Notes: generated by a model not told the origin, from the sequence alone. DNA of 46,363 bases from Chlamydiota bacterium (GCA_903970125.1 CAJCHW010000057.1:1-46363), one strand, 5' to 3'. Numbered from the stretch's first letter, positions 8,612 through 17,150 are shown. Numbers and translations are program-made.

Positions 8612-9805
8612 ATGCCTGATGCAGTGATCGTTGATGCCGTACGCACGCCAATTGGGCGCGCTGGAAAGGGGTCGCTGCGGTCCGTGCGGGCCGATGATCT
8701 GGCGGCCATCCCGCTGAAAGCCCTACTTGAGCGCAACCCCCAGGTTGAGTCGAGCTCGATTGTCGACGTGATGATGGGCTGCGGCTTTCCCGAGGGCGAG
8801 CAGGGATATAACGTCGGCCGCAATGCGACGCTGATTTCGGGAATCGATCACCACGTCCCGGGCACCACGGTCAACCGCTTCTGCGCCTCGTCGCTGCAGA
8901 CCACGCGCATGGCCTTCCATGCGATCAAGGCGGGCGAGGGCGATACCTACATCGCCGCCGGTGTCGAGGCGACCTCGCGCGCGACCGCGGGAGCGCCGTT
9001 CGAGTTCAATCACGCAATCGATGGTTCCGAGGGCTCGATGTACAACGTCTACATCCCCATGGGGCTTACCGCCGAGAACGTGGCCGATCGCTGCAAGGTC
9101 AGCCGCGAGGCCCAGGACGAGTGGGCGCTGACTTCTCAGATGCGCGCCGTGTCAGCTCAGCAGTCCGGCCACTTTGACGTCGAGATCGTGCCCGTGGAGG
9201 TCCCGGCGCACACCGAGACAGACAAGGAGGGCAACGAGATTCACCTCGAGGCTGCGACGGTCACCAAGGATGACGGCCCGCGCGCCGAGACCACGCTTGA
9301 GAAGCTCGCGTCGCTGCGCCCTGTCTTCCGCGAGGGCGGCACGGTCACAGCAGGCAACGCCTGCCCGCTCAACGACGGCGCCGCGGCGCTGCTGGTCATG
9401 TCCGAGGAGCGAGCGACTGAGCTTGGCCTGAAGCCCAAGGTCAAGATCCTCGCCTCCACGGTTGCGGCGATCCGCCCCGAGATCATGGGCCTCGGCCCGA
9501 TCCCCGCGATTCAGCAACTGCTGGCTCAGACCTCGATGACCATGGACGACATCGACGTCGTCGAGATCAACGAGGCGTTTGCCGCGCAGATCGTTCCCTG
9601 CATGGAGGACCTGGGCATTGGCGCCGACAAGCTCAACCCCTTCGGAGGGGCGATCGCGCTGGGGCATCCCTTCGGCATGACCGGCGCGCGCATCATGACC
9701 ACGCTCATCAACGACCTGGAGACTCTCGGCGGTACCTACGGCATCGAGTCCATGTGCGTCGCCGGCGGCATGGGCATGGCGATGCTTGTCGAACGCCTGA
9801 ACTGA
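8612..9805 (+). CDS. Thiolase (acetyl-CoA acyltransferase)
   Basis: A 397-residue thiolase. The nucleophilic Cys is in NRFCASSLQTT (Cys91), the His-containing GHPFGMTGAR and the second active-site Cys in CVAGGMGMAM are present, and EINEAFAAQ is intact. Both biosynthetic and degradative members share these features. Given the nearby acyl-CoA dehydrogenase, a beta-oxidation role (cleaving 3-ketoacyl-CoA with CoA) is likely. AAGGAG lies about 10 nt before the ATG, unlike most neighbours, which seem leaderless. The upstream 148-bp gap holds a TAAAAT box and no recognised riboswitch. A bidirectional hairpin follows the stop, separating it from the convergent egtD. Confidence 0.93.
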   Translation: MPDAVIVDAVRTPIGRAGKGSLRSVRADDLAAIPLKALLERNPQVESSSIVDVMMGCGFPEGEQGYNVGRNATLISGIDHHVPGTTVNRFCASSLQTTRMAFHAIKAGEGDTYIAAGVEATSRATAGAPFEFNHAIDGSEGSMYNVYIPMGLTAENVADRCKVSREAQDEWALTSQMRAVSAQQSGHFDVEIVPVEVPAHTETDKEGNEIHLEAATVTKDDGPRAETTLEKLASLRPVFREGGTVTAGNACPLNDGAAALLVMSEERATELGLKPKVKILASTVAAIRPEIMGLGPIPAIQQLLAQTSMTMDDIDVVEINEAFAAQIVPCMEDLGIGADKLNPFGGAIALGHPFGMTGARIMTTLINDLETLGGTYGIESMCVAGGMGMAMLVERLN

Positions 9806-9811
9806 CTCAAA

Positions 9812-9848
9812 CGCAGCGGCGCGGCGTCGCCTTCTAGGCGCCGCTGCG
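9812..9848. terminator. Bidirectional hairpin between thiolase 1 and egtD
   Basis: CGCAGCGGCGC (9812-9822) and GCGCCGCTGCG (9838-9848) form a perfect 11-bp inverted repeat with a 15-nt loop. It lies between convergent stops and overlaps the last codons of egtD, so it could terminate both transcripts. Confidence 0.6.
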
Positions 9849-10832
9849 CCGCGACAGCGTCAGCGCAAAGCGGTTCTCGGGGTCGGTCAGCCAGCGCACG
9901 AGGTCCAAGCCGCTGACCGCGAGGTCGTCCTGGAGGCGCTTGGGGGTGAACTTGGCGCTGATCTCAGTGCGCATCTCCTCGCCGGCGCCGAAATGCACTC
10001 CCAATCCCAGAGCCTCTACGGTCACAGTGTGCGCGCGGCGCGAGCGCAGGCGCATCTCGATCCACTCCCGCTCGGGATCGAACATCGCCACGTGTTCGAA
10101 GTCCGAGGGCTCGAAGTTGGCGTTGAGCTCGCGGTTGAGCACGTGCAACAGGTTGCGGTTGAATTCCGCCGTGACCCCCTGGGCATCGTCGTATGCAGCG
10201 CGCAACACGTCGGGATCCTTGACCAGGTCGACGCCCATCAACAGGTGGTCGCCGGGCGCAAGCAACTCTGCGATCTTGGCCAAGAACGCCCGCCGCGGCT
10301 TCGGCGCGAAGTTGCCGATCGTGCCACCCAGAAAGACGACCAGGCGCTTGCCGTGTGAACGGGGCAGGTACTCCAGGTGGCGCTCGAAGTCACCGATCAC
10401 GCCGTGGACCTGCAGGCCGGGGTACACGCGCGTCAGCTCGCTGGCGCATTCGCGCACCATGCTCTCCGTGACGTCCATTGGCACGTAACGCACGGGCGCG
10501 CCTGTGGCGTGCAGGGCGTCCAGCAGCACACGCGTCTTCGTGGCCGCACCGGCCCCCAGCTCGACAAGCTCCTCTGCGCCCGTCAGCTCGACCAGCTCGG
10601 TCGCGAACTCGTCGAGGATTGAGCGCTCGGCGCGCGTGGGGTAGTACTCGGGCAGCTCGCAAATGCGCTCAAAGAGCTCGGCGCCACGACTGTCGTAGAA
10701 GTGCTTGGGAGGCAGCTCCTTAAAGGACCGCGTAAGCCCGTCCAGGGCGTCCTGGGCCAGCGACCGTTCCTCGCCCTCGCCCAGGAACGACTCGATGCGA
10801 ATCCCGGCGTCGGGGCTTGCCGTGCTGTCCAT
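9834..10832 (-). CDS. egtD: L-histidine N-alpha-methyltransferase (EgtD)
   Basis: A 332-residue SAM-dependent methyltransferase that trimethylates histidine to hercynine, the first step of ergothioneine synthesis. The family signature PPKHFYDSRGAELFERI is at about 41-57 with ELPEYYPTRAE after it. The SAM-binding ELGAGAATKTR is at about 91-101, followed by YVPMDVTESM, GTIGNF and a C-terminal ISAKFT. Length matches the family (about 320). The start ATG shares its first base with the egtB TGA, so the two genes are translationally coupled. It is the last gene of the minus-strand run that begins at glucokinase or gnd. No egtA, egtC or egtE is present in the window. Confidence 0.93.
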   Translation of the reverse strand: MDSTASPDAGIRIESFLGEGEERSLAQDALDGLTRSFKELPPKHFYDSRGAELFERICELPEYYPTRAERSILDEFATELVELTGAEELVELGAGAATKTRVLLDALHATGAPVRYVPMDVTESMVRECASELTRVYPGLQVHGVIGDFERHLEYLPRSHGKRLVVFLGGTIGNFAPKPRRAFLAKIAELLAPGDHLLMGVDLVKDPDVLRAAYDDAQGVTAEFNRNLLHVLNRELNANFEPSDFEHVAMFDPEREWIEMRLRSRRAHTVTVEALGLGVHFGAGEEMRTEISAKFTPKRLQDDLAVSGLDLVRWLTDPENRFALTLSRRSGA

Positions 10833-12088
10833 CAGCAGTCCCTCGCCAGGCGTACGCCGGCGAAGATCTGCTGGCGCTCGGGCAGATCCCAGTTGCGAAA
10901 CGTCGAGCTGGCGACGCGCACGTCTGTGGCCCACGAGTTGCCGCGTAGGACTCTGTAGCCGCGGTCAAAGAAGACCTCTGAATACTCGCGGTAGGGGTGG
11001 GCGTTGAAGTGCGGATAGCCGCTGAAGATCGTGTCCGTCCACTCCCATACGAGACCGACGTCGCGCAGCGCCCCAAGCCCCCGCTCGTCACCGAGGTCGG
11101 CGTGCGCGGCCTTCTCCCACTCGGCCTCGGTCGGTAGGCGCCCACCATTGGCGGCCGCCAACGCCTCGGCCTCGAACCAGCTGATGTGCACAAGGCAAGC
11201 CTGTGGGTCGTCTCTGACGACGTCGGGCTGATCGTGGCGGGAGCGCCCGCTCGCGTGCCGCTGTACCCACGCCCATCCAGCGTCAGACCACCACTGGCGG
11301 TCCTCGTAGCCGCCCTGCTCGCAGAACGCCCGCCAGGTCGCGTTCGTGAGCGGGTGGCTGGCGATCTCGAAGGCGGGCAACTCCACGGTATGTCGGGGCC
11401 GCTCGTTGTCGTACGCGAATCCCTGCGGGCTGGCGCCCATCACAAACGCTCCCGCCGGGATCTCTACCCAGGCGCGGGCCGGCGCTCTGTTTTTGATGGC
11501 ATGCGCGCGCGCGTACGCGCGCGCGCGGCCATCGCTTTTTTGCTCGCCACCAACACGCGCTGCGTCCCCGCCCCCGACGGTCAGCGCGGGGGGCTCGCCG
11601 GCTGCCAGCAGGCCCGCGAGGTTCATCGTCTGGAGCATCGTCTCGGTGTGTTGCAACTCGTGGCGCACCACGAGCTCAAACAGAGTCGGATCGGCGATGG
11701 GAGCGCTGGCGAGCGCTCGGCACGAGCGGGCGTGCACCGCCGCGAGGTACGCGTATGCCTGCTCGGAATTGAGCAACCCGGCATCGGCGTCCTGTCGGGC
11801 AGGCCGGGGGGTCTCAAAGGCGTCATACAGCGCCGCCAGGTCGGGCCGCAGCAGCTCGAGGCCGAAGTGGCGGTGGCAAAGCCACAGGTCCTCGTAGGCT
11901 GCTATGTGGGCGAGATCCCAGACCAACGGCCCCATGATCGGCGAGTGCACTGTCTCCAACGCGGTCTCGTCGAGATGGCGCACGAGTGCGAGCGTGCGCG
12001 CACGCGTCTGCTCAAGCACCGCGAGCGCCGGTGCGTTTCCTGGGGCCGATCCGCGATCGGCCGGTGAGATTGTCTCAACCGTGCTCAC
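10832..12088 (-). CDS. egtB: Ergothioneine sulfoxide synthase (EgtB)
   Basis: A 418-residue protein with an N-terminal DinB-like four-helix domain and a C-terminal FGE-sulfatase domain. The iron-binding residues are visible as DLAHIAAYE (His61) and HELQHTE (His143, His147). The FGE part has GAFVMG, RLPTEAEWEKAA, VWEWTD and a terminal FAGVRLA. EgtB is a non-heme iron enzyme that joins hercynine and a thiol (gamma-glutamylcysteine or cysteine, depending on subtype) to the sulfoxide. The subtype is not clear here. The start is GTG at 12088, overlapping the phosphatase stop as GTGA; an earlier in-frame GTG at 12097 is possible. An Ala/Arg-rich linker between the domains is encoded by a striking alternating CG tract. 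Confidence 0.92.
   Translation of the reverse strand: MSTVETISPADRGSAPGNAPALAVLEQTRARTLALVRHLDETALETVHSPIMGPLVWDLAHIAAYEDLWLCHRHFGLELLRPDLAALYDAFETPRPARQDADAGLLNSEQAYAYLAAVHARSCRALASAPIADPTLFELVVRHELQHTETMLQTMNLAGLLAAGEPPALTVGGGDAARVGGEQKSDGRARAYARAHAIKNRAPARAWVEIPAGAFVMGASPQGFAYDNERPRHTVELPAFEIASHPLTNATWRAFCEQGGYEDRQWWSDAGWAWVQRHASGRSRHDQPDVVRDDPQACLVHISWFEAEALAAANGGRLPTEAEWEKAAHADLGDERGLGALRDVGLVWEWTDTIFSGYPHFNAHPYREYSEVFFDRGYRVLRGNSWATDVRVASSTFRNWDLPERQQIFAGVRLARDC
11499..11527. repeat. 29-nt alternating purine-pyrimidine tract with a 24-bp palindrome
   Basis: Every step from 11499 to 11527 alternates purine and pyrimidine, almost entirely CG dinucleotides around a central GTAC. Positions 11503-11526 are a perfect palindrome. 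It lies in the egtB interdomain linker and has strong Z-DNA or cruciform potential. Confidence 0.85.
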
Positions 12089-12690
12089 GCGTTCCACTTG
12101 GAGATTACCCGCGTCTGGCGCTCGTAGCCGAGAATGCTCAGTGTTCCTGTCGCCAGCGCCAGGCGTGCACCGTCCGCTGGATCGAACTGGAGCCAGCGCG
12201 CGGCAAGCACGCGCAGGACGTGTCCGTGGGAAAAAATCAGCACTCCGCCGGTGATGCGGGAGACCTCCGCGATCACACGGTCGGCCCGCACGCCGACAGC
12301 AGCGGCGCTCTCGCCGCCCGGGCAACCGTCGCGCCACAGATCCCAATCTGGGCGTTGCTCGCGTATCTCCGCGGTTGTCAGGCCCTCGTAGGCGCCATAG
12401 TCCCACTCCCACAGGTCCTCGCTGGTGCGCGCGTGGTCGGCAAGCCCGCACAGCTCGCACGTTTCTCGGGTGCGCCGCGCGGGGCTGCACAGCACCAGTG
12501 CGAAGTTCCAATCGCTGAGCCGAGCCGCGAGCGCCTGCGCGGCAGCCCGGCCGGCGGCGGTTAACGCGATGTCGGAGCGGCCTGTGTGGCGGCCGGAGCG
12601 GCTCCACTCGGTCTCGGCATGGCGGACGAGTACGACCTCAGAGACCTCCACGGCGACGCCTGGGGCATCGCCCGCAACGCCACCCCTCAC
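12085..12690 (-). CDS. Histidine phosphatase, SHB17 (sedoheptulose bisphosphatase)-like
   Basis: A 201-residue histidine-phosphatase-superfamily protein. The catalytic phospho-His is in VRHAETEW, the second Arg in LCSPARRTRET, and the second His in FSHGHVLR. Several segments fit my memory of yeast sedoheptulose-1,7-bisphosphatase Shb17 better than phosphoglycerate mutase: HTGRSDIALT, LWEWDYGAYEGL, WRDGCPGGES and the C-terminal GTLSILGYE. Its location inside an oxidative pentose phosphate run supports action on a sugar bisphosphate. Alternatives are a broad-specificity phosphatase or an alpha-ribazole phosphatase. The start overlaps the pgl stop as ATGA, and its stop overlaps the egtB start as GTGA, so it is tightly embedded in the operon. 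Confidence 0.8.
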   Translation of the reverse strand: MRGGVAGDAPGVAVEVSEVVLVRHAETEWSRSGRHTGRSDIALTAAGRAAAQALAARLSDWNFALVLCSPARRTRETCELCGLADHARTSEDLWEWDYGAYEGLTTAEIREQRPDWDLWRDGCPGGESAAAVGVRADRVIAEVSRITGGVLIFSHGHVLRVLAARWLQFDPADGARLALATGTLSILGYERQTRVISKWNA

Positions 12691-13472
12691 GCCGGCTTGC
12701 CTGGTGCATGCAGAGCGGCTGCCTCGTCGGCGACCACGATCAGGCGCTCGCGCGCCAGCAGGCTCGTGGGGGCGTGCGGCGTCGGGGCCCCAAGGCCGGC
12801 ACTGAGCGCGTCCGCCTTTGCTGCGCCGCTGGCCAAGAGCAGGCAGCGGCGCGCGGCGCGCAGCACCTCAAGCGTCAGCGTGACGCGCTGCGGGGGCGGC
12901 TTGGGTGAATCTTCGATGCCCAGGCACAGGGCGCCGGTGTCGGCCGCCAAGGCGGCACTGTCGGGAAAGAGCGACGCGATGTGGCCCTCGGGGCCGATGC
13001 CCAGCACGACCAGGTCGAGGACTGGCATCGCGCCGGCGCCAGTGGCCACTCCGGCGCGCAAAAGCCCGGAGTAGTGGTCGGCGCCGGCCTGTGGGCCGAG
13101 CTCGCCCTGCATACGGCGGACCTGGCCGGCTTGCAGCCGCGTTTGCGCGACGCGAAGGCCATCGGCTGCCACGCCGAAGGTTTCGACGACGAGCCGGTAG
13201 TTGGACTGCTCGTCTTCGGGCCCGACGCAGCGCTCGTCGGCAAACCAGATCTCGATTGCATCCCAGTCGCTTACGGCGTCGGCGAGCAGCTCATAGGTCC
13301 GCACCGGCGTGGTGCCGCCGCTGAGCGCTACATGGGCGACGCCGTGCTCGGCCCGCGCAGCCTCAAGCTGAGATTGGATCTCGTGCGCTGCCACAACGGA
13401 CATCGCCTCGATGTCGGGCTCGATCCGGAGATCGACCGCACCCAGCTGTCCCTGGTCGCCGCTCGGGGCCAT
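12687..13472 (-). CDS. pgl: 6-phosphogluconolactonase
   Basis: A 261-residue DevB-type lactonase that hydrolyses 6-phosphogluconolactone, the second step of the oxidative pentose phosphate pathway. Diagnostic segments are ALSGGTTPVRTYELL, WFADERCVGPEDEQSNY, LVVLGIGPEGHIASLFP and a late TLTLEVL. Length is normal (about 240-260). ATG at 13472 lies 72 bp after the opcA stop; the first ten residues are poorly conserved, so the true start could be slightly later. It sits after zwf and opcA and overlaps the next gene by 4 bp. The context and motifs agree, so the function is secure. Confidence 0.94.
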   Translation of the reverse strand: MAPSGDQGQLGAVDLRIEPDIEAMSVVAAHEIQSQLEAARAEHGVAHVALSGGTTPVRTYELLADAVSDWDAIEIWFADERCVGPEDEQSNYRLVVETFGVAADGLRVAQTRLQAGQVRRMQGELGPQAGADHYSGLLRAGVATGAGAMPVLDLVVLGIGPEGHIASLFPDSAALAADTGALCLGIEDSPKPPPQRVTLTLEVLRAARRCLLLASGAAKADALSAGLGAPTPHAPTSLLARERLIVVADEAAALHAPGKPA

Positions 13473-13544
13473 GTGGCCTCAAAGGTTAGTTGGGACCAGG
13501 TTCGTTCCGGTCCCTTGACACAGACGGGAGCCGGCGCTTCGGTG

Positions 13545-14606
13545 TCAGGGCACCATCGCTTGCGCTGCCCGCACCGCTGGCGTGTAGGTGGGGTCGCGCA
13601 GCAGCGACTGCCGTATGCCCTCGCCCAGGATGCCTCCCTCGCCGCGCGAGGCACCCAGGATCGTCCAGTCGTGGGTGCCGCCGCGGGGGGTGGTCTCGTG
13701 CGCCGCAAGTCCGCCGGGACCGCGATTGAGGGTCAGCGAGCGCCCGGCGGCTGTCTGGAGCGTGAGACCAGCGAGGCCGGGGACTTCCTGCTCGGGAACC
13801 GCCTCCAGCGAGATCACCACATCCTGTCGCCGGGAGGAGGCCTTGCCGCTCAGCTCTGGGCTGCGGCCTGCGTGGGCGACCAGTGGGCTGGGTTTCCAGC
13901 CCAGGCGCGACGCCAGCCACCCAATCAGCAGCATCGCGCTGACGGTGGAGTCGGGGTGGTGGCGAATGGTCACGCTCGTGATCGTCTCGAGCTCATCGCG
14001 GCGGGGTGGAAACTGAAACGCTGCGGCTACGCGCTCACGCCAGGGCGTCGAGCGCAGCCAGGCAAGATCGACCACGTACAGTTGCTCACTCAGCAGACAC
14101 GCGTGATCGAGCGCATCGCGCCACACAGGATCGGCGGCGGAGTCGACCAGGATCTCCTGTGTCAGCGGCACCAGCGCCTGCACCGCCTCGGGATGGTCGT
14201 GCGGCGACCAAAGAAGCGTCGGCAGATCGGTCACCACGAGCGGGTCTGCGATCGTGAGCAGGTCGTCCATGTGTGCCGACCCAAGTTCGATCACGACCGT
14301 CTCGTGCAGCAGTGCCGGTTCACCCGGTGCGCGCGCTTCATCGGAGGCCACGGTGACGTGGGCGTCGAGGTACTGCTGCCTGGGCTCGTACGCCAACAGG
14401 ATCAAACGTGAGGCGTGGTAGCGGCCGACGCCACTGAGCCGGTTGACGATTTCGCCACTGAACTCGCGGTCGACGAACGCGAGCATGTTGAGCACGCGCT
14501 CGGGCACCAGGCCGTCGTTGCCGTGGCGGTCGTGCAGAAGCTCCCGCAGCGCCGATGCAATGGCCTCGGGGTTGGTGTGCTGGTCGCTCCAGACTGCGTC
14601 AGTCAC
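13545..14606 (-). CDS. opcA: Glucose-6-phosphate dehydrogenase assembly protein OpcA
   Basis: A 353-residue OpcA-family protein. OpcA binds glucose-6-phosphate dehydrogenase and promotes its active oligomer or redox regulation in cyanobacteria and actinobacteria. Segments typical of the family are a mid-protein LPTLLWSPHDHP, VDLAWLRSTPWRE, and ITSVTIRHHPDS followed by LLIGWLASRLGW. It lies directly after zwf, the usual actinobacterial order. I placed the start at GTG 14606, one base after the zwf TGA; an ATG at 14609-14607 is out of frame and hits a stop at once. The upstream extension of the frame overlaps zwf coding sequence and is not credible. Confidence 0.92.
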   Translation of the reverse strand: MTDAVWSDQHTNPEAIASALRELLHDRHGNDGLVPERVLNMLAFVDREFSGEIVNRLSGVGRYHASRLILLAYEPRQQYLDAHVTVASDEARAPGEPALLHETVVIELGSAHMDDLLTIADPLVVTDLPTLLWSPHDHPEAVQALVPLTQEILVDSAADPVWRDALDHACLLSEQLYVVDLAWLRSTPWRERVAAAFQFPPRRDELETITSVTIRHHPDSTVSAMLLIGWLASRLGWKPSPLVAHAGRSPELSGKASSRRQDVVISLEAVPEQEVPGLAGLTLQTAAGRSLTLNRGPGGLAAHETTPRGGTHDWTILGASRGEGGILGEGIRQSLLRDPTYTPAVRAAQAMVP

Positions 14607-14607
14607 A

Positions 14608-16155
14608 TCAAATGGCCCGCCACCGGTGCCCGGGCAGCAGCAGTCGCTCAGCCTCCAAAGGCCCTTGCGAACCGGACTCGTATGTCGGAAGTGGCCCCGA
14701 GCTCGCGGCCCAGCTCGAGAGAATCGGGTCACACACGCCCCACTGCGCTTCGACCTCATCGTTACGTGTGAAGAGCGTGGGGTCGCCGAGCATCACGTCC
14801 ATGATCAAGCGCTCGTAGGCCTCCGGCGATTGCGACAGAAACGAGCTGCCGTAGTTGAACTCCATGTTTACCGGTCGAATGCTCATGCGCGTGCCCGGGA
14901 TCTTTGCTCCCAACTGGAGCGACACGCCTTCGTTTGGCTGCACGGTCATCACAAGCTGGTTGGGGCGCACGCCCAGCGAACCCTGCTGTGAGAACGCCAG
15001 GTGTGGGACCGGCTTGAGCGTGACCGCGATCTCGGTGATCTTGCGCGCCAGGCGCTTGCCTGCGCGGAGGTAAAACGGCACTCCCGCCCAGCGCCAGTTG
15101 TCGACCTCCAAGCGCAATGCCGCATACGTCTCGGTGGTCGAAGTCGCCGGGACCCCGTCCTCTTGCAGGTAGCCCGGTACGTCCTCGGCGCCCACGTGTC
15201 CTGCCGTGTATTGACCGCGCGCGGACATCTCCGCAGTCTCGGCCTCCGAAGGATGCATGATCGAGCGCAGCACCTTGACCTTCTCGTTTCGCACTTCCTC
15301 GGCGTTGAAAGCCACGGGCGGCTCCATCGCGACGTGACAGAGCAGCTGCAGCATGTGGTTTTGGATCAGGTCGCGCAGCGCACCGGACTGGTCGTAGTAG
15401 CCGGCCCGTGAGCCAATGCCGATGTCCTCGGCCGCCGTGATCTGCACGTTGTCGATGAAGTTGCGATTCCACAGCGGCTCGAACATGCCGTTTGCAAAGC
15501 GAAACGCGAGCATGTTCTGCACGGTCTCCTTGCCCAGGTAGTGGTCGATGCGAAACACCTGGGCCTCGTCGAAGACCGCGAGCACGCGGCGGTTGAGTTC
15601 AGTTGCCTCCGCCAGCGAGGTGCCAAAAGGCTTCTCGATCACGACGCGTACGGGGACGTCATCCTGGAGGGCCAGCCCCTGCTTGCCCAATGCCTCGACG
15701 ATCACGGGGAAGAACATTGGCGCGGTGGAGAGGTAGTAGGCGCGCGCCAGTCGTTGGCCCGCTTCGGCGTCGAACTCCTCGAGCACCTCCTGGATCGATG
15801 CGTAGACGTCCTGATCTTCGAAGGTGCCGGCGACATAACGGACCTGACTGAGCAAGCCCGTGAGCACGTCATCTTTGGGTTCACGCCGGGAGAACTCGCG
15901 GATTGCGTGCTCGCAGTCCTTGCGGAACTCCTCGTGCTCCATGTCCCCACGCGATACGCCAATCAGGTGAAAGCGTTCGGGCATGGCGCCCTCGTGGGCG
16001 AGGTTGTACAGCGCCGGTAAAAGCTTGCGCCGTGCGAGATCGCCGGTGGCGCCGAAGATGACGAGGGTCGTCGGCTGCACGGGCAAACGCTCGAGACCGG
16101 CGACCAGGGGGTTGTCGGGAGCCACCCGTGCGCTCTCAGGGGCTGTCACGCTCAA
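14608..16155 (-). CDS. zwf: Glucose-6-phosphate 1-dehydrogenase
   Basis: A 515-residue NADP-linked glucose-6-phosphate dehydrogenase, normal family length. The nucleotide-binding FGATGDLARRKL is at about 34-45, the EKPFG motif is present, and the active site RIDHYLGKE is at about 201-209. It catalyses glucose 6-phosphate to 6-phosphogluconolactone and produces NADPH. The likeliest start is TTG at 16155, overlapping the gnd stop as TTGA; GTG at 16149 is the alternative and would shorten the protein by two residues. It is followed at once by opcA, then pgl. Function is secure from the motifs alone. Confidence 0.96.
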   Translation of the reverse strand: MSVTAPESARVAPDNPLVAGLERLPVQPTTLVIFGATGDLARRKLLPALYNLAHEGAMPERFHLIGVSRGDMEHEEFRKDCEHAIREFSRREPKDDVLTGLLSQVRYVAGTFEDQDVYASIQEVLEEFDAEAGQRLARAYYLSTAPMFFPVIVEALGKQGLALQDDVPVRVVIEKPFGTSLAEATELNRRVLAVFDEAQVFRIDHYLGKETVQNMLAFRFANGMFEPLWNRNFIDNVQITAAEDIGIGSRAGYYDQSGALRDLIQNHMLQLLCHVAMEPPVAFNAEEVRNEKVKVLRSIMHPSEAETAEMSARGQYTAGHVGAEDVPGYLQEDGVPATSTTETYAALRLEVDNWRWAGVPFYLRAGKRLARKITEIAVTLKPVPHLAFSQQGSLGVRPNQLVMTVQPNEGVSLQLGAKIPGTRMSIRPVNMEFNYGSSFLSQSPEAYERLIMDVMLGDPTLFTRNDEVEAQWGVCDPILSSWAASSGPLPTYESGSQGPLEAERLLLPGHRWRAI

Positions 16156-17099
16156 GCGCTGCCTCCTTCCTTGACCGGGTGTCCGCCGAACTCATGACGC
16201 AGGGCTGCGAGCACGCGGTGGGTGTAGTCGCCGTTGCCGCGCGAGTACATGCGTGCATACAGCGACGCCGTGATCACTGGGGTCGGGACGTCGTGGGCGG
16301 TTGCGTCCTCGATCGTCCAGCGGCCCTCGCCGGAGTCCGCCGTGTAGCCCTCCAGCGAGCCCAGGTCGTTGCCCCAATCGGTGAACGCCTTGGCAGCCAG
16401 TTCGCACAGCCATGAGCGCACGACTGAGGCCTGATTCCAGAGGTGTGCCACCTCGCCGTTGTCGATCTCGTACTCAGACTTGTCAAGCACGTCAAAGCCC
16501 TCAGCGTATGCCTGCATCAGCCCGTACTCGATGCCGTTGTGGACCATCTTGACGTAGTGGCCGGCGCCGGAGGGGCCGAAGTGCAGCCAGCCGTGTTTGC
16601 CGATTGCCGGCTGGCTCGCGGCGCTGGTCTCCGGTGCGAGCACATCGAGAATCGGAGCCAGGCGCTTGACCGCACGTGGCGGCCCACCGACCATCATGCA
16701 GTAGCCCTCCTGCAAGCCCCATACGCCGCCGGAAGTGCCCACGTCGACATAGTTGATGCCCAACTTGCGCAAACTCTTGGCCCGGGTCTTGTCTTCGGTC
16801 CACTTCGAGTTGCCACCGTCGATGATCGTGTCGTCGCGGTCGAGCAGCCTGGCCAACTTCTGCACTGTCTCCTCGGTGGCTTCGCCCGCTGGCACCATGA
16901 TCCAGATCTGGCGTGGGGCGTCCAGCCGCTTGACCAGATCCGCCAGTGACTTGGCCCCCGTGGCACCGACCTTGACCGCCTGCTTGACCGCCTTCTCGTC
17001 AAAGTCAAACGCCACCACTTCGTGATCGGAGTCGCGCCGGATTCGGTGCACCATGTTGCCGCCCATGCGACCCAGTCCAATGAAGCCAATCTGTGTCAC
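16152..17099 (-). CDS. gnd: 6-phosphogluconate dehydrogenase (decarboxylating), short type
   Basis: A 315-residue enzyme of the short, about 300-residue Gnd class rather than the 470-residue class. The Rossmann motif GFIGLGRMGGNM is at about 5-16, then IIDGGNS, VDVGTSGGVWG, and the catalytic-lysine segment GHYVKMVHNGIEYG. It oxidatively decarboxylates 6-phosphogluconate to ribulose 5-phosphate. Short-type enzymes are often NAD-linked, but cofactor preference cannot be read here. The GTG start at 17099 has AAAGGAG about 6 nt upstream, one of the clearest Shine-Dalgarno sites in the window. Its 5' region holds a small hairpin. It may be the first gene of its transcript or follow glucokinase. 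Confidence 0.95.
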   Translation of the reverse strand: MTQIGFIGLGRMGGNMVHRIRRDSDHEVVAFDFDEKAVKQAVKVGATGAKSLADLVKRLDAPRQIWIMVPAGEATEETVQKLARLLDRDDTIIDGGNSKWTEDKTRAKSLRKLGINYVDVGTSGGVWGLQEGYCMMVGGPPRAVKRLAPILDVLAPETSAASQPAIGKHGWLHFGPSGAGHYVKMVHNGIEYGLMQAYAEGFDVLDKSEYEIDNGEVAHLWNQASVVRSWLCELAAKAFTDWGNDLGSLEGYTADSGEGRWTIEDATAHDVPTPVITASLYARMYSRGNGDYTHRVLAALRHEFGGHPVKEGGSA

Positions 17100-17134
17100 G
17101 CCATCTCCTTTGATCTCGATCGGCTGCCTCGTAG

Positions 17135-17150
17135 ACCTCGCGTGCGAGGT
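17135..17150 (-). other. Small hairpin in the gnd leader
   Basis: ACCTCG and CGAGGT form a 6-bp stem with a 4-nt loop, 36 nt before the gnd start. Otherwise 17100-17273, between glucokinase and gnd, shows no gene. It could be a weak terminator or attenuator. Confidence 0.3.

Noticed and set aside
12981..14411. A 476-codon open frame on the plus strand across pgl and opcA
   Set aside because: It is antisense to two genes with clear family motifs; high GC opens long shadow frames. The translation is Arg/Gly/Pro-rich without any domain.
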